Counted from the stretch's first letter, positions 27,019 to 36,143 are shown. The stretch is 64,000 nucleotides of DNA from Verrucosispora sioxanthis (GCF_010560025.1 NZ_SAIY01000003.1:310001-374000), one strand, 5' to 3'. Notes: generated from the letters alone by a model not told the origin. Numbers and translations are program-made.

Positions 27019-27052
27019 GTTCGGTATGCGGACCGGCGTACTTATCTCGAAC
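27019..27052 (-). promoter_or_regulatory. candidate PcaR operator upstream of pcaI
   Basis: GTTCG-GTATG-CGGAC (27019-27033) has the same layout as the Pseudomonas PcaR site GTTCG-N5-CGCAC. A weaker copy (27038-27052) ending in CGAAC follows, 19 bp further on, the spacing seen in tandem IclR-family sites. The start of pcaI is 40 bp away. The surrounding intergenic stretch 26979-27319 holds no gene. Confidence 0.55.
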
Positions 27053-27181
27053 GTAATCGGCATCGGTGACGTTCGTCAACGAGTCCCGGGGCGACCCGCC
27101 CCCGGGCCCGCCCCGATTGCAGAAATGTTGCGGCGATCCGTTGACGCGGATCGGGTACCGTGCAAATGTCCTTGATGAGAA

Positions 27182-27206
27182 CGCTTGTTCGGCAGGCGAA
27201 CAAGCG
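27182..27206 (+). promoter_or_regulatory. inverted repeat operator upstream of the aldehyde dehydrogenase-pobA genes
   Basis: CGCTTGTTCG and CGAACAAGCG are exact reverse complements around five bases. The core GTTCG-GCAGG-CGAAC (27187-27201) has the same GTTCG-N5-CG layout as the site in front of pcaI. One IclR-type regulator could therefore control both divergent units. Confidence 0.6.
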
Positions 27207-27319
27207 ACGCGCGACCGGCCCGGGTCACCGCCGGGGCCGCCGCACGTGTCAGGCGTGGCCGGACCATCCGCCAGCCACCCGCCCGTGGCTGTCCCACCTG
27301 CGGCGCAAGGAGGATCACC

Positions 27320-28780
27320 ATGCCCCTGCTCGACACCGACACCTGGCACGGCCGGATCTACAGCGACGGCTGGGTACGGTCGGCCGGCGGCACCGCTGCC
27401 GTCCGCGCTCCAGCCACCGGCGAGGAGATCGGCCAGATCGGCGTGGCGGACGCCGACGACGTCGCGCGGGCCAGCATCCGGGCCGCCGCCGCGCAGCGGG
27501 CCTGGGCCGCCACCAGCTACACCGAGCGGGCCGCCGTGCTGCGCCGGGCCGGTGCGTTGTGGGAGCAGCACGCCGCCGAGGTCGGCGACTGGGTGGTCCG
27601 CGAGTCCGGGTCGATCCCGCCGAAGGGCGACCTGGAGACCGGCACCGCCGCGCAGGAGTGCTACGAGGCCGCGACGCTGCCCTCACAGTCGCTCGGTGAG
27701 ATCATCCCGAGCGCTCAGCCCCGACTGAGCCTGGCCCGCCGGCTGCCCGTCGGCGTGGTGGGCGTCATCTCGCCGTTCAACGCTCCGCTGATCCTGGCGA
27801 TCCGCTCGGTCGCCCCGGCGCTGGCGCTGGGCAACGCGGTGGTGCTCAAGCCGGACCTGCGTACGGCGGTCTGCGGTGGGCTGTCCATCGCCCGGGTCTT
27901 CGAGGAGGCGGGGCTGCCCGAGGGACTGCTGCACGTGCTGCCGGGCGGAGTCGCCACCGGCGAGGCGCTGGTGGCCGACCCACGGGTACGGGTGATCAGC
28001 TTCACCGGGTCGTCCGCTGCGGGCCGCAAGGTCGGTGCGGCCGCCGCCCGGCACCTGAAGCGGGCGCATCTGGAGCTGGGCGGCAACTCCGCCCTGGTGG
28101 TGCTCGACGACGCGGACCTCGACCTCGCCGTCTCGGCCGGGGCCTGGGGTTCCTTCCTGCACCAGGGGCAGATCTGCATGACCACCGGCCGGCACCTGGT
28201 GCACGAGAGCCTCGCCGAGCGGTACGTCACCGAGCTGGCCGCCAAGGCCGACCACCTGCCGGTCGGCGACCCCGCCAAGGAGCAGGTGGCGCTCGGGCCG
28301 ATCATCGACGAGACACAACGCGACAAGATTCACTCGCTGGTCACGTCGAGCGTGGACGCGGGCGCCCGGTTGGCCGCCGGCGGCAGCTACGACGGGTTGT
28401 TCTACCGGCCCACCGTGCTCGCCGACGTCACCCCGGACACCCCGGCGTACGCGCAGGAGGTCTTCGGCCCGGTCGCCCCGGTGCTCAGCTTCTCCGACCT
28501 GGACGAGGCGGCGGCACTCGCCGGCGCCAGCGAGTACGGCCTGTCGCTGGGCATCCTCAGCCGCGACGTGATGAAGGCGATGGCGTTGGCCGAGCGCATC
28601 CCCAGCGGCATCGTGCACATCAACGACCAGACCGTCAGCGACGAGGCGGTGGCGCCGTTCGGCGGGGTCGGCGCCTCCGGCACCGGCTCCCGGTTCGGTG
28701 GGCCGGCGGCGAACATCGAGGCGTTCACCGAGACGCAGTGGCTCACCGTGCAGGGTGACATCACCCGCTACCCGTTCTAG
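27320..28780 (+). CDS. benzaldehyde/vanillin-type NAD-dependent aldehyde dehydrogenase
   Basis: 486 residues from ATG 27320 with AAGGAGG 6 nt upstream. It is a standard ALDH fold: GVVGVISPFNAPL in the substrate region, FTGSSAAGR for NAD, catalytic Glu in LELGGNS, catalytic Cys in QGQICMTTGR and the C-terminal EVFGPVAPV. Its place directly before pobA and divergent from pca suggests that it oxidises 4-hydroxybenzaldehyde or a related aromatic aldehyde to the acid used by PobA. The substrate is inferred from context only. Confidence 0.88.
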   Translation: MPLLDTDTWHGRIYSDGWVRSAGGTAAVRAPATGEEIGQIGVADADDVARASIRAAAAQRAWAATSYTERAAVLRRAGALWEQHAAEVGDWVVRESGSIPPKGDLETGTAAQECYEAATLPSQSLGEIIPSAQPRLSLARRLPVGVVGVISPFNAPLILAIRSVAPALALGNAVVLKPDLRTAVCGGLSIARVFEEAGLPEGLLHVLPGGVATGEALVADPRVRVISFTGSSAAGRKVGAAAARHLKRAHLELGGNSALVVLDDADLDLAVSAGAWGSFLHQGQICMTTGRHLVHESLAERYVTELAAKADHLPVGDPAKEQVALGPIIDETQRDKIHSLVTSSVDAGARLAAGGSYDGLFYRPTVLADVTPDTPAYAQEVFGPVAPVLSFSDLDEAAALAGASEYGLSLGILSRDVMKAMALAERIPSGIVHINDQTVSDEAVAPFGGVGASGTGSRFGGPAANIEAFTETQWLTVQGDITRYPF

Positions 28781-28798
28781 GCCCCCAAGGAGGCATGG

Positions 28799-29968
28799 AT
28801 GCGTACCCAGGTCGGCATCATCGGAGCGGGACCGGCCGGTCTCATGCTGTCGCACCTGCTGCACCGGCACGGCATCGACTCGGTGGTGCTGGAGAGCCGC
28901 AGCCGGAAGTACGTGGAGCAACGGCTACGCGCGGGCGTGCTCGAACAGGGCTCGGTCGACCTGCTGCGCGACACCGGCCTGGGGGCCCGCCTGGACCGGG
29001 AAGGGCTGCGGCACGAGGGCATCGAGCTGCGCTTCGACGGCGAGTCGCACCGGGTGCCGATGACCGAGCTGACCGGCCGGGCGATCACCGTGTACGGCCA
29101 GCAGGAGGTGGTCAAGGACATGATCGCCGCCCGGCTGGCGGCCGGCGGGACGATCCTGTTCGAGGCACCCGCCGACCGGTTGTCCGGACTGGACACCGCC
29201 CCGGTGATCCATTTTCGGCACCAGGGCCGGGCCGAGGAGCTGCACTGCGACTTCGTCGTCGGCTGCGACGGCTACCACGGGATCAGTCGGCCGGCCGTGC
29301 CCGAGGGGGTGCTGACCACCTACGAGCGCACCTATCCGTTCGCCTGGCTGGGCGTCCTCGCCGCCGCCCCGCCTGCCGTGGAGGAGCTGATCTACGCCCA
29401 CCACGAACGCGGTTTCGCCCTGTACAGCATGCGCTCGCCGCAGATCTCCCGGCTGTACCTCCAGGTGCCGGCCGACGAGGACATCGCCGACTGGCCGGAC
29501 GAGCGGATCTGGGCCGAGTTGCGTACCCGGTTGGAGACGGTGCCGAACTGGACGCTCAACGAGGGTCCGGTGCTGGAGAAGTCGATCACTCCGCTGCGCA
29601 GCCTGGTGGTCGAGCCGATGCAGTGGCAGCGGCTGTACCTGGCCGGCGACGCGGTGCACATCGTGCCGCCGACCGGGGCCAAGGGCATGAACCTGGCGCT
29701 TGCCGACGTCGCGCTGCTCGGTGACGCCTTCGCCGCCTGGTACGCCGACGGCAGCACCGACCTGCTGGACGGCTACTCGCGTACCGCGCTGCGCCGGGTG
29801 TGGCGGGCACAGCAGTTCTCCTGGTGGATGACCTCGATGCTGCACCGGCTCAACGCCGACGACCCGTACGAGGCGAAGCTCCAGTCGGCAACCCTGCGCT
29901 ACGTCACCACCTCCCCGGCGTACGCGACAAGCCTCGCGGAGAACTACGTCGGCCTGCCCGAGGTCTGA
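28799..29968 (+). CDS. pobA: 4-hydroxybenzoate 3-monooxygenase
   Basis: 389 residues from ATG 28799, 5 nt after AAGGAGG; the ATG at 28795 is out of frame. FAD-binding motifs GAGPAGL, CDGYHG and GDAVHIVPPTGAKGMNLAL are intact. The loop RLRAGVLEQG is the family hallmark. The enzyme hydroxylates 4-hydroxybenzoate to protocatechuate, feeding the pca operon. The NAD(P)H-contacting segment reads SRSRKYVEQ instead of the Pseudomonas form, so NADH preference is possible, as in some actinomycete PobA. Confidence 0.94.
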   Translation: MRTQVGIIGAGPAGLMLSHLLHRHGIDSVVLESRSRKYVEQRLRAGVLEQGSVDLLRDTGLGARLDREGLRHEGIELRFDGESHRVPMTELTGRAITVYGQQEVVKDMIAARLAAGGTILFEAPADRLSGLDTAPVIHFRHQGRAEELHCDFVVGCDGYHGISRPAVPEGVLTTYERTYPFAWLGVLAAAPPAVEELIYAHHERGFALYSMRSPQISRLYLQVPADEDIADWPDERIWAELRTRLETVPNWTLNEGPVLEKSITPLRSLVVEPMQWQRLYLAGDAVHIVPPTGAKGMNLALADVALLGDAFAAWYADGSTDLLDGYSRTALRRVWRAQQFSWWMTSMLHRLNADDPYEAKLQSATLRYVTTSPAYATSLAENYVGLPEV

Positions 29969-29987
29969 ACGCCGGAGGCGACGGAGG

Positions 29988-30698
29988 TCAGCGCTTGCGC
30001 GCGAGGATGAGCCGGAACCGTGGGCTGCCGCCGGGGTGCTGACCCAGACCGGTCAGGGCGGTGTCGGTCACGGTGAAGCCGACCGCCGTCAGGTCGTCAC
30101 GCAGCGCCGACAGGCTGGTGGTGTGGTAGTACATCACGAACGGTGGACGCCACACGGCGTTGCGGACCCGCATGGTCAGGTCGAACCCGCGGGTGACCCA
30201 GTGCGAGACCGAGGTACGCGGCGACGGCGTGCCGATCGGAATGGCGAACAGCCCACCCGGCCGCAGCGCCCGGTGGACCCCGGCGAAGAGCGTGGGCCGC
30301 TCCTCCGGCAGGAAATGCCCGAGCGCGCCGGCGCTGACCGCGAGATCGAACCCCTCGGTGAACGGCAGGGCCCGAGCGTCGGCCCGCACCCAGCTGGCGT
30401 CCGGGAATGCGCGGCGCGCCTGCGCGAGCATCCCGGCGCTGAAGTCCACGCCCGTGATCCGATCCCGACACAGGGAGCTGAGGACCTGCATTCCCGCGCC
30501 GGTGCCGCAGCACACGTCAAGCCCGTGGTCGAACGACCCGACGTCGGACAGCGCTTGCGTGGTCGCGCGGAGAACGCTGTCCGGCGTACGGAACGGCGTG
30601 TGATCGAACTTCGGCGCCAGGAGGTCGTAGCCACGCTCCACCGAGGAGAGCGCCTGGACGCACAGCTCCCGTAGCGACGGGCCGTGAGGCGAGAACAC
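29988..30698 (-). CDS. class I SAM-dependent methyltransferase
   Basis: 236 residues from GTG 30698; the longer frame to 30902 is less gene-like. Motif I is GLDVCCGTGAGM and the acidic residue of motif II is in ITGVDFSAGM. A post-I segment (VRADARALPF) and FDLAVSAGALGHFLP complete the Rossmann core. The substrate is unknown. It converges on pobA with a 19-bp gap. Confidence 0.8.
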   Translation of the reverse strand: MFSPHGPSLRELCVQALSSVERGYDLLAPKFDHTPFRTPDSVLRATTQALSDVGSFDHGLDVCCGTGAGMQVLSSLCRDRITGVDFSAGMLAQARRAFPDASWVRADARALPFTEGFDLAVSAGALGHFLPEERPTLFAGVHRALRPGGLFAIPIGTPSPRTSVSHWVTRGFDLTMRVRNAVWRPPFVMYYHTTSLSALRDDLTAVGFTVTDTALTGLGQHPGGSPRFRLILARKR

Positions 30699-30917
30699 CG
30701 GCCGAGGGTACCTCCCGGACCGCCGGCACCCGGCCGACGTCGGGGCGAGTCGGCCGCGAGCGGACGATCGCGCGGAGTCGCCGGTCGCGGGAACCAGCAC
30801 GGTCCGTCGTCCGACTAGGTGATCGAGCGGCGGGCATCCGGGCGACGGCCGGCAGTACTGACCCGAAGGGCACGGGCCAGGTCCGCAGCATGACCTCCTC
30901 ACCCGATCGGAACACGC

Positions 30918-32384
30918 ATGTCTCTGACCGAATTGTCCGGCGAGTCCGCGCCGGAGTCCCTCCCCGGCCCGGTACCCGCGGCGCCCGCCCGATCATCACG
31001 ACGCGCCGCGCCGCTGGCGGCGTTGCTGCTGCGTCTGCACTTCTACGCCGGGGTCCTGATCGCCCCGTTCCTGGTGGTCGCCGCGCTGACCGGCCTGGCG
31101 TACACCGTCACGCCGCAGCTGGATCAGCTTCTCTACGGCGACCAGCTCACCGTCGCCAGCGTCGGCGACCAGCCCCGACCGCTGGCCGAGCAGGTGGCCG
31201 CCGCCCGGACCGCCCACCCCGACGGCGACCTGGTGACGGTCGCGCCGGGCGCGGGCGACCAGACGACCCGGGTGGTCTTCGCACTGGAGGAGTTGGGCGA
31301 GAAGCAGCACACCGTCTACGTCGACCCGTACACGGGCGCGGTACAGGGGCAGCTCACCACCTGGTTCGGCTCCACCCCGGCCACCACCTGGCTCGACGAC
31401 CTGCACCGCAACCTGCACCTGGGCGACCTCGGACGGCACTATTCCGAGATCGCCGCCAGTTGGCTCTGGGTGCTGGCGCTCGGCGGGGTCATCCTGTGGT
31501 GGCGTCGCCGGCAGAACGGACGCGCTCGCGCCAAGCACCTGCTGGTGCCGGACCTCTCCACCAGCAGGGGCGTCCGGCGGACCCGGGGCTGGCACGCCAC
31601 CACAGGCGTCTGGCTCACCATCGGCCTGCTGTTCCTCGCCGCCACCGGGCTAACCTGGTCCCGCTTCGCCGGTGCGAACTTCGGCGCCGGGTTGGACGCG
31701 CTCGACGCCCGCAGGCCGGTGCTGTCCACCACGTTGGACGGTGCGCCGAGCCCTGGTGGCGGCGAGCACCAGCACGGCGGCGCGGCACCGTCGGCGGCAG
31801 CCGATCCGGCCACCTTCGACCAGGTCCTGGCGGTGGCCCGCGACGCGGGCCTGTCCGGGCCGGTCGAGATCAGCCCGGGCACGCCCGGCACCGCCTGGGC
31901 GGTAGCCCAGACCGACAACACCTGGCCGGTACGGCTGGACCAGGTCGCCGTCGACCCGGGCACCAACACGGTGACCGCCCGCAACGACTACGCCGACTGG
32001 TCCCTGCTGGCCAAGCTCAGCGCCCTCGGCGTACAGGCTCACATGGGACTGCTCTTCGGCGTGCTCAACCAGATCCTGCTGGCAGCGCTGGCCGTCGGTC
32101 TGCTCTGCGTCATCGTGTGGGGCTACCGGATGTGGTGGCAGCGCCGCCCGACCCGGGCCGACCGGCGGTCCCCGGTGGGCGCGCCACCGGCGCGTGGTGG
32201 CCTGCGCGGGCTGCCGTGGTGGGTGGTGCTGCTCGGCGTGCCGGTGGCCGTCGCGGTCGGCTGGGCGCTGCCCTGGTTCGGCATCCCGCTGCTCGGCTTC
32301 CTCGTGGCCGACGTCGTCGTCGGCGTGTTCGCCCGCCGACGTGCCGGCCGCCGAGGCGATCCCGCCCCGACCTCGGCCGGGTGA
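30918..32384 (+). CDS. PepSY-associated transmembrane protein
   Basis: 488 residues with four strong membrane helices (about residues 35-65, 175-195, 220-245, 375-400) and a further hydrophobic C-terminal pair near 435-475. PepSY-like extracytoplasmic segments contain HTVYVDPYTGAVQG and WPVRLDQVAVDPGT. The helix-linked histidines in RLHFYAG, DDLHRNLHLG, GWHATTGVW and QAHMGLLFG fit PepSY-TM proteins of the PiuB type, linked in some bacteria to iron or siderophore reduction. A His-rich loop (GGEHQHGG) could bind metal. Role inferred. Confidence 0.8.
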   Translation: MSLTELSGESAPESLPGPVPAAPARSSRRAAPLAALLLRLHFYAGVLIAPFLVVAALTGLAYTVTPQLDQLLYGDQLTVASVGDQPRPLAEQVAAARTAHPDGDLVTVAPGAGDQTTRVVFALEELGEKQHTVYVDPYTGAVQGQLTTWFGSTPATTWLDDLHRNLHLGDLGRHYSEIAASWLWVLALGGVILWWRRRQNGRARAKHLLVPDLSTSRGVRRTRGWHATTGVWLTIGLLFLAATGLTWSRFAGANFGAGLDALDARRPVLSTTLDGAPSPGGGEHQHGGAAPSAAADPATFDQVLAVARDAGLSGPVEISPGTPGTAWAVAQTDNTWPVRLDQVAVDPGTNTVTARNDYADWSLLAKLSALGVQAHMGLLFGVLNQILLAALAVGLLCVIVWGYRMWWQRRPTRADRRSPVGAPPARGGLRGLPWWVVLLGVPVAVAVGWALPWFGIPLLGFLVADVVVGVFARRRAGRRGDPAPTSAG

Positions 32385-32392
32385 CCTCGATG

Positions 32393-32443
32393 CCGTTCCG
32401 GCGGGACGCTCGCCCTCCGGACGTCGACGTTCCGCCGGAACGG
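32393..32443 (+). terminator. candidate terminator after the PepSY gene
   Basis: Exact 12-bp arms (32393-32404 and 32432-32443) surround a 27-nt loop, 8 bp after the stop codon. Confidence 0.5.
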
Positions 32444-32550
32444 TGTCGATCGTGGATTCACCCGCTTCGGGGCATGGCGCGCGGCGGCGTTACGGGGTAG
32501 AAACATCTCGTCCCCGTTTCTTCACACCGTGATACAAGTCAGCCTGATGA

Positions 32551-32562
32551 GAGAGCGCTCTC
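32551..32562 (+). promoter_or_regulatory. LacI-type operator palindrome GAGAGCGCTCTC
   Basis: A perfect 12-bp palindrome lies 64 bp upstream of the beta-helix gene. It shares the GAGCGCTC core of the CebR-like site in front of the cellulase and is typical of LacI-family carbohydrate operators in actinomycetes. Confidence 0.55.
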
Positions 32563-32626
32563 ACACGCCCTGGTCCATCGTGTCGTCGGGTCCGCCATCG
32601 ACCGGCCCGACGGGAAGGACGAACGC

Positions 32627-34489
32627 ATGCCGACCCCACCACCACAGCGGCGACTCGGTCGAGCACTGGCCTTCGGGCTGGTGCTGACCACCGCCGCGGT
32701 CGCCACGAACACCCCGGTCAGCGCGGGCCCGCCCCGACCGACCGGCCCCACCTTCGGTCCCAACGTCACGATCTTCGACCCGAGCATGCCGGTCAGCCAG
32801 ATCCAGGCGACCCTCGACGCGGCGCACGCCGCACAGGTCGACAACGAGATGGGCACCACCCGGCACGCCTACCTGTTCCGGCCCGGCCACTACGGCACGG
32901 CCGACCAGCCACTCCAGATCAAGGTGGGCTACTACACCGAGATCTCCGGCCTCGGGGCCTCCCCCACCGACGTGGTCATCAACGGCAAGGTCGAGGCGTA
33001 CAACCGGTGCCTCACCGAGGGCGGCACCGCCAACTGCATCGCGCTGGTCAACTTCTGGCGCACGCTGAGCAACCTGTCGCTGCGGATCAACGCCGCCGGC
33101 CAGGACGACTGCCGTGCCTCGGCGAACTTCTGGGCGGTGTCCCAGGCGGTGTCGATGCGTCGGCTCGACATCAGCGGCGGCGGCCTGTCGCTGATGGACT
33201 ACTGCACCAACGGGCCGCAGTACGCAAGTGGCGGCTTCATCGCCGACTCCCGGCTGCCGGCCACCACGAACGGCTCGCAGCAGCAGTGGCTGACCCGCAA
33301 CAGCGAGGTCGAGAGCTGGTCCAACGCCGTGTGGAACCAGGTGTTCGCCGGGGTGGTCGGCGCGCCCGACGACGCCGGGTTCCCCGACCCGCCGTACACC
33401 ACGCTGGACACCACCCCGCTGAGCCGGGAGAAGCCGTACCTGTTCGTCGACGCCAGGGGCAAGTACCAGGTCCGGGTGCCGGCCGTACGCCGGGACACGC
33501 GCGGCATCACCTGGGGTGACCGGATGACGCCGGGGCGGACCATCCCGATCAGCGACTTCTTCGTCGCCCGGCCGTCCGACCCGGTGCACGTCATCAACCG
33601 GGAACTCGCCCGGGGCCGGCACCTGCTGCTCACCCCCGGGGTATACGACGTGGCCCGCAGCATCGAGGTCCGCCGGCCCGACACGATCGTGCTCGGCATC
33701 GGGCACGCCACCCTGACCGCGGTCAACGGCGCGGTACCGCTCGACGTCGCCGGGGTGCCCGGCGTGGTCGTCGCCGGGGTCACCATCGACGCGGGCCTGA
33801 AGGAATCACCGGTGCTGCTGCGGGTCGGCCGCAAGCACGGCCGCAACCACAGCACCCCGCGCAACCCGATCACGCTGTCCGACGTGTACTTCCGGGTCGG
33901 CGGACCGCACATCGGCAAGACGGACACCGCCCTGGAGGTCAACAGCGACCACGTGCTGATCGACCACACCTGGGTGTGGCGGGGCGACCACGGTGTCGAG
34001 GGCTTCACCGAAGGCGTCAACGGCGACACCGACCGCTGGCGGACCAACACCGGTCGCTACGGCGTCGTCGTCAACGGCGACCACGTCACCGCCACCGGCC
34101 TGTTCGTCGAGCACTTCCAGCGGTACAACACCGTGTGGAACGGTGAGCACGGCACCACGATCCTCTACCAGAACGAGCTGCCCTACGACCCGCCAACCCA
34201 GGCGGACTGGCACAACGGCACGGTCAACGGATGGGCCGGCTACAAGGTCGGCGACCGGGTCCGCCACCACACCCTGCACGGTGGCGGGGTGTACGTGTTC
34301 AACCAGAACAACCCGTCGATCCGCACCGAGAACGGCTTCGAGGTGCCGGTACGCCCCGGCATCCGGCTGCACCACATCATGACGGTGAACCTCAGCGCCG
34401 GCACCATCGACCACGTGGTCAACGGCGTCGGCGAGGCGGCCGGCATGGACCGGGTCGGCGCTCCGGTCTACCTGGAGCAGTACCCGTAG
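32627..34489 (+). CDS. secreted right-handed beta-helix protein (often labelled adenylyl cyclase or coagulation factor 5/8-like)
   Basis: 620 residues with a signal peptide (RRLGRALAFGLVLTTAAVA, cleavage near VSAGP) and GGGAAGGA before the ATG. The body has the repeating short strands and Asn/Gly turns of a pectate-lyase-like beta-helix, starting with GPNVTIFDPSMP and QIQATLDAAHAAQ. Actinomycete relatives carry misleading labels such as adenylyl cyclase. A GH55-like or other polysaccharide-active role is more likely. The LacI-type operator upstream supports a carbohydrate link. The exact substrate is unknown. Confidence 0.8.
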   Translation: MPTPPPQRRLGRALAFGLVLTTAAVATNTPVSAGPPRPTGPTFGPNVTIFDPSMPVSQIQATLDAAHAAQVDNEMGTTRHAYLFRPGHYGTADQPLQIKVGYYTEISGLGASPTDVVINGKVEAYNRCLTEGGTANCIALVNFWRTLSNLSLRINAAGQDDCRASANFWAVSQAVSMRRLDISGGGLSLMDYCTNGPQYASGGFIADSRLPATTNGSQQQWLTRNSEVESWSNAVWNQVFAGVVGAPDDAGFPDPPYTTLDTTPLSREKPYLFVDARGKYQVRVPAVRRDTRGITWGDRMTPGRTIPISDFFVARPSDPVHVINRELARGRHLLLTPGVYDVARSIEVRRPDTIVLGIGHATLTAVNGAVPLDVAGVPGVVVAGVTIDAGLKESPVLLRVGRKHGRNHSTPRNPITLSDVYFRVGGPHIGKTDTALEVNSDHVLIDHTWVWRGDHGVEGFTEGVNGDTDRWRTNTGRYGVVVNGDHVTATGLFVEHFQRYNTVWNGEHGTTILYQNELPYDPPTQADWHNGTVNGWAGYKVGDRVRHHTLHGGGVYVFNQNNPSIRTENGFEVPVRPGIRLHHIMTVNLSAGTIDHVVNGVGEAAGMDRVGAPVYLEQYP

Positions 34490-34495
34490 CACCAC

Positions 34496-34528
34496 CGGCG
34501 GGGGCCGGCGGCTCGCCGGTCCCCGCCG
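34496..34528. terminator. bidirectional terminator
   Basis: Arms 34496-34509 and 34515-34528 give a 14-bp GC-rich stem with one G-U pair, placed between the converging beta-helix and acetyltransferase genes. Confidence 0.7.
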
Positions 34529-34535
34529 ACGCGGT

Positions 34536-35054
34536 TCAGTCCACCACCGGGCTGCGGCGTTCCAGCAGGACGACGTCGCGCCAGCGGCCGTGGTGGCGGC
34601 CCACCCGCTCGCGGGTGCCGACCACCCGGAAACCGGCCCGCCGGTGCAGCGCCAGGCTGGCGGTGTTCTCCGGGAAGACACCGGACTGGATCGTCCAGAT
34701 GCCCGCCGCGTCGGTCGACTCGATAAGCGCGTCGAGCAGCAGCCGGGCCACTCCCCGCCCCTGCGCGGCCGGGTCGACGTAGACGGAGTGCTCCACCACC
34801 CCGGCGTAGACCGCCCGCGCTGAGGTGGGCGACACGGCGATCCACCCAATGACCGGCCCGTCCCCGTCGACCGCGACCAGCCGGTGCGCCGGCAGCCGGC
34901 CGGCGTCGAAGTCGCCCCAGGTCGGTGCGACGATCTCGAAGCTCGCGTTCCCGCCGTCCAGCCCGGCCTGGTAGATCGCCAGTACCCGTTCGGCGTCGTC
35001 CGCCGTCATCGGGCGCAGCCGCACCTCGCCCCCCGCCGGCTCGTCTCGGATCAT
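34536..35054 (-). CDS. GNAT N-acetyltransferase, Pat/MnaT-like
   Basis: 172 residues from ATG 35054. The acetyl-CoA-binding motif A is VYVDPAAQGRGVARLLL, and the order RLRPMTADDAERVLAIY...HRLVAVDGDGPVIGW...RVGRHHGRWRDVVLLER matches phosphinothricin or L-amino-acid N-acyltransferases (Pat, MnaT, YncA). Likely substrates are methionine sulfone or sulfoximine-like amino acids, or phosphinothricin. The assignment to that subgroup is by resemblance. Confidence 0.85.
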   Translation of the reverse strand: MIRDEPAGGEVRLRPMTADDAERVLAIYQAGLDGGNASFEIVAPTWGDFDAGRLPAHRLVAVDGDGPVIGWIAVSPTSARAVYAGVVEHSVYVDPAAQGRGVARLLLDALIESTDAAGIWTIQSGVFPENTASLALHRRAGFRVVGTRERVGRHHGRWRDVVLLERRSPVVD

Positions 35055-35198
35055 GGGCGAATCGTAGGCGATGGCGCCGGGACGGCCCGCACGGCGATCG
35101 GAACCGCACCGCAGCACCGACACCTCGGCCGGACCGGTCGCGGATCGAACCACCACTCGCCGTCGGGCCCGACCCGGCGACCGCTGCGGGCCACCGCA

Positions 35199-36143
35199 CT
35201 AGCCTCCGGGCCCCCGCCGGTGCCGCCCGCCGCGGCAGCCCAGTCGACGCGAGCGGAGCCGCCGGGCGGTACGCCCCCGGCCGGTGGACGCATCCGGCCG
35301 CCCGGACGAGTCGCGCTCCCCCTCCGCCACGTGGACGACCGTGTCGAAGGTGCTGGTGAAGCGCTGGCGCAGGGACGGTGGCAGGGGAGCCCGGCTGACC
35401 CAGCGGCGCAGCCGGGGCAGCGAATCCCGGCCCCGGGCCGCGTCGAGCAGCGCCGCGTACATCGCCGACGTGCCGTGGAAGACGGTGACCTGTTCGCGCA
35501 GCATGAGATCCAGCGCCGCCGGGCCGGTGAAGCGGCCCAGCAGCACCAGGGTCGCTCCCGCCCGGAAGGTGCCGGTCAGCGTGATGGCCTGACCGAACCG
35601 GCCGCCCAGCGGCAGGCAACCGAGCACCACGTCGGTGTCGTCCGGGTCGACCTCGGTCCGGCCGGCGGGGTCGAGGTCGGTGTCCGCGAACCCGCCGGTC
35701 CGTCCGGGTGGGACGTCGCCGAGATCCTCCAACCGGGGCACGTCGGACGGGCCCCGGCTCGGACCGACCGTGAGCAGCGGGACGCCGGCCCGTGCGCTGA
35801 TCCGCCGCCCGGCGGCCAGGTGCGAGGTGTGGCAGACCAGCAGCCGCGCCTCCCGGGCCAGCTGGACGGCCTGCGGACCGACCGGTACGCCGACCGGTAC
35901 GGCGACCGCACCGGCGGCGAGGGCACCGAAGTAGACGCGGGGGAAATCCACCACGTTCGGCGCGAGCAGGGCCACCGCGTCACCGCCGCGCACCCCGGCG
36001 GCCCGCAGCCCGGCGCCGTAACAGCGGGCCTCCAACCACAGTTCGGCGTACGTGACCCGAACCCGGCCGTCGATCACGGCGACGGTGTCGGCGTGCCGGT
36101 CGGCGGAACCGGCCAGCACGGTCGCCGGGGAGAGCGCGGTCAT
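35199..36143 (-). CDS. degenerate AMP-binding acyl-CoA ligase lacking the ATP-binding motif
   Basis: 314 residues from ATG 36143, where family members have about 500. The N-terminal half reads well as an acyl-CoA ligase (VTYAELWLEARCYGAGLR, GDAVALLAPNVVDF). The segment that should hold the P-loop TSGTTGxPKG is missing: DPDDTD runs straight into VVLGCLPLGGRFGQ, a motif normally found about 50 residues later. After VVHVAEG the sequence becomes Arg-rich and unlike the family, so the C-terminal domain is lost too. It should not activate acids. The start overlaps the MaoC stop by 4 bp, so it was part of the acyl-CoA operon. Confidence 0.75.
   Translation of the reverse strand: MTALSPATVLAGSADRHADTVAVIDGRVRVTYAELWLEARCYGAGLRAAGVRGGDAVALLAPNVVDFPRVYFGALAAGAVAVPVGVPVGPQAVQLAREARLLVCHTSHLAAGRRISARAGVPLLTVGPSRGPSDVPRLEDLGDVPPGRTGGFADTDLDPAGRTEVDPDDTDVVLGCLPLGGRFGQAITLTGTFRAGATLVLLGRFTGPAALDLMLREQVTVFHGTSAMYAALLDAARGRDSLPRLRRWVSRAPLPPSLRQRFTSTFDTVVHVAEGERDSSGRPDASTGRGRTARRLRSRRLGCRGGRHRRGPGG

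Noticed and set aside
35051..35293. 80-codon minus-strand frame whose stop overlaps the acetyltransferase start (ATGA)
   Set aside because: It overlaps the degenerate ligase frame, is Ala/Gly/Pro/Arg-rich, has no convincing ribosome-binding site and matches no family. The overlap alone is weak evidence.
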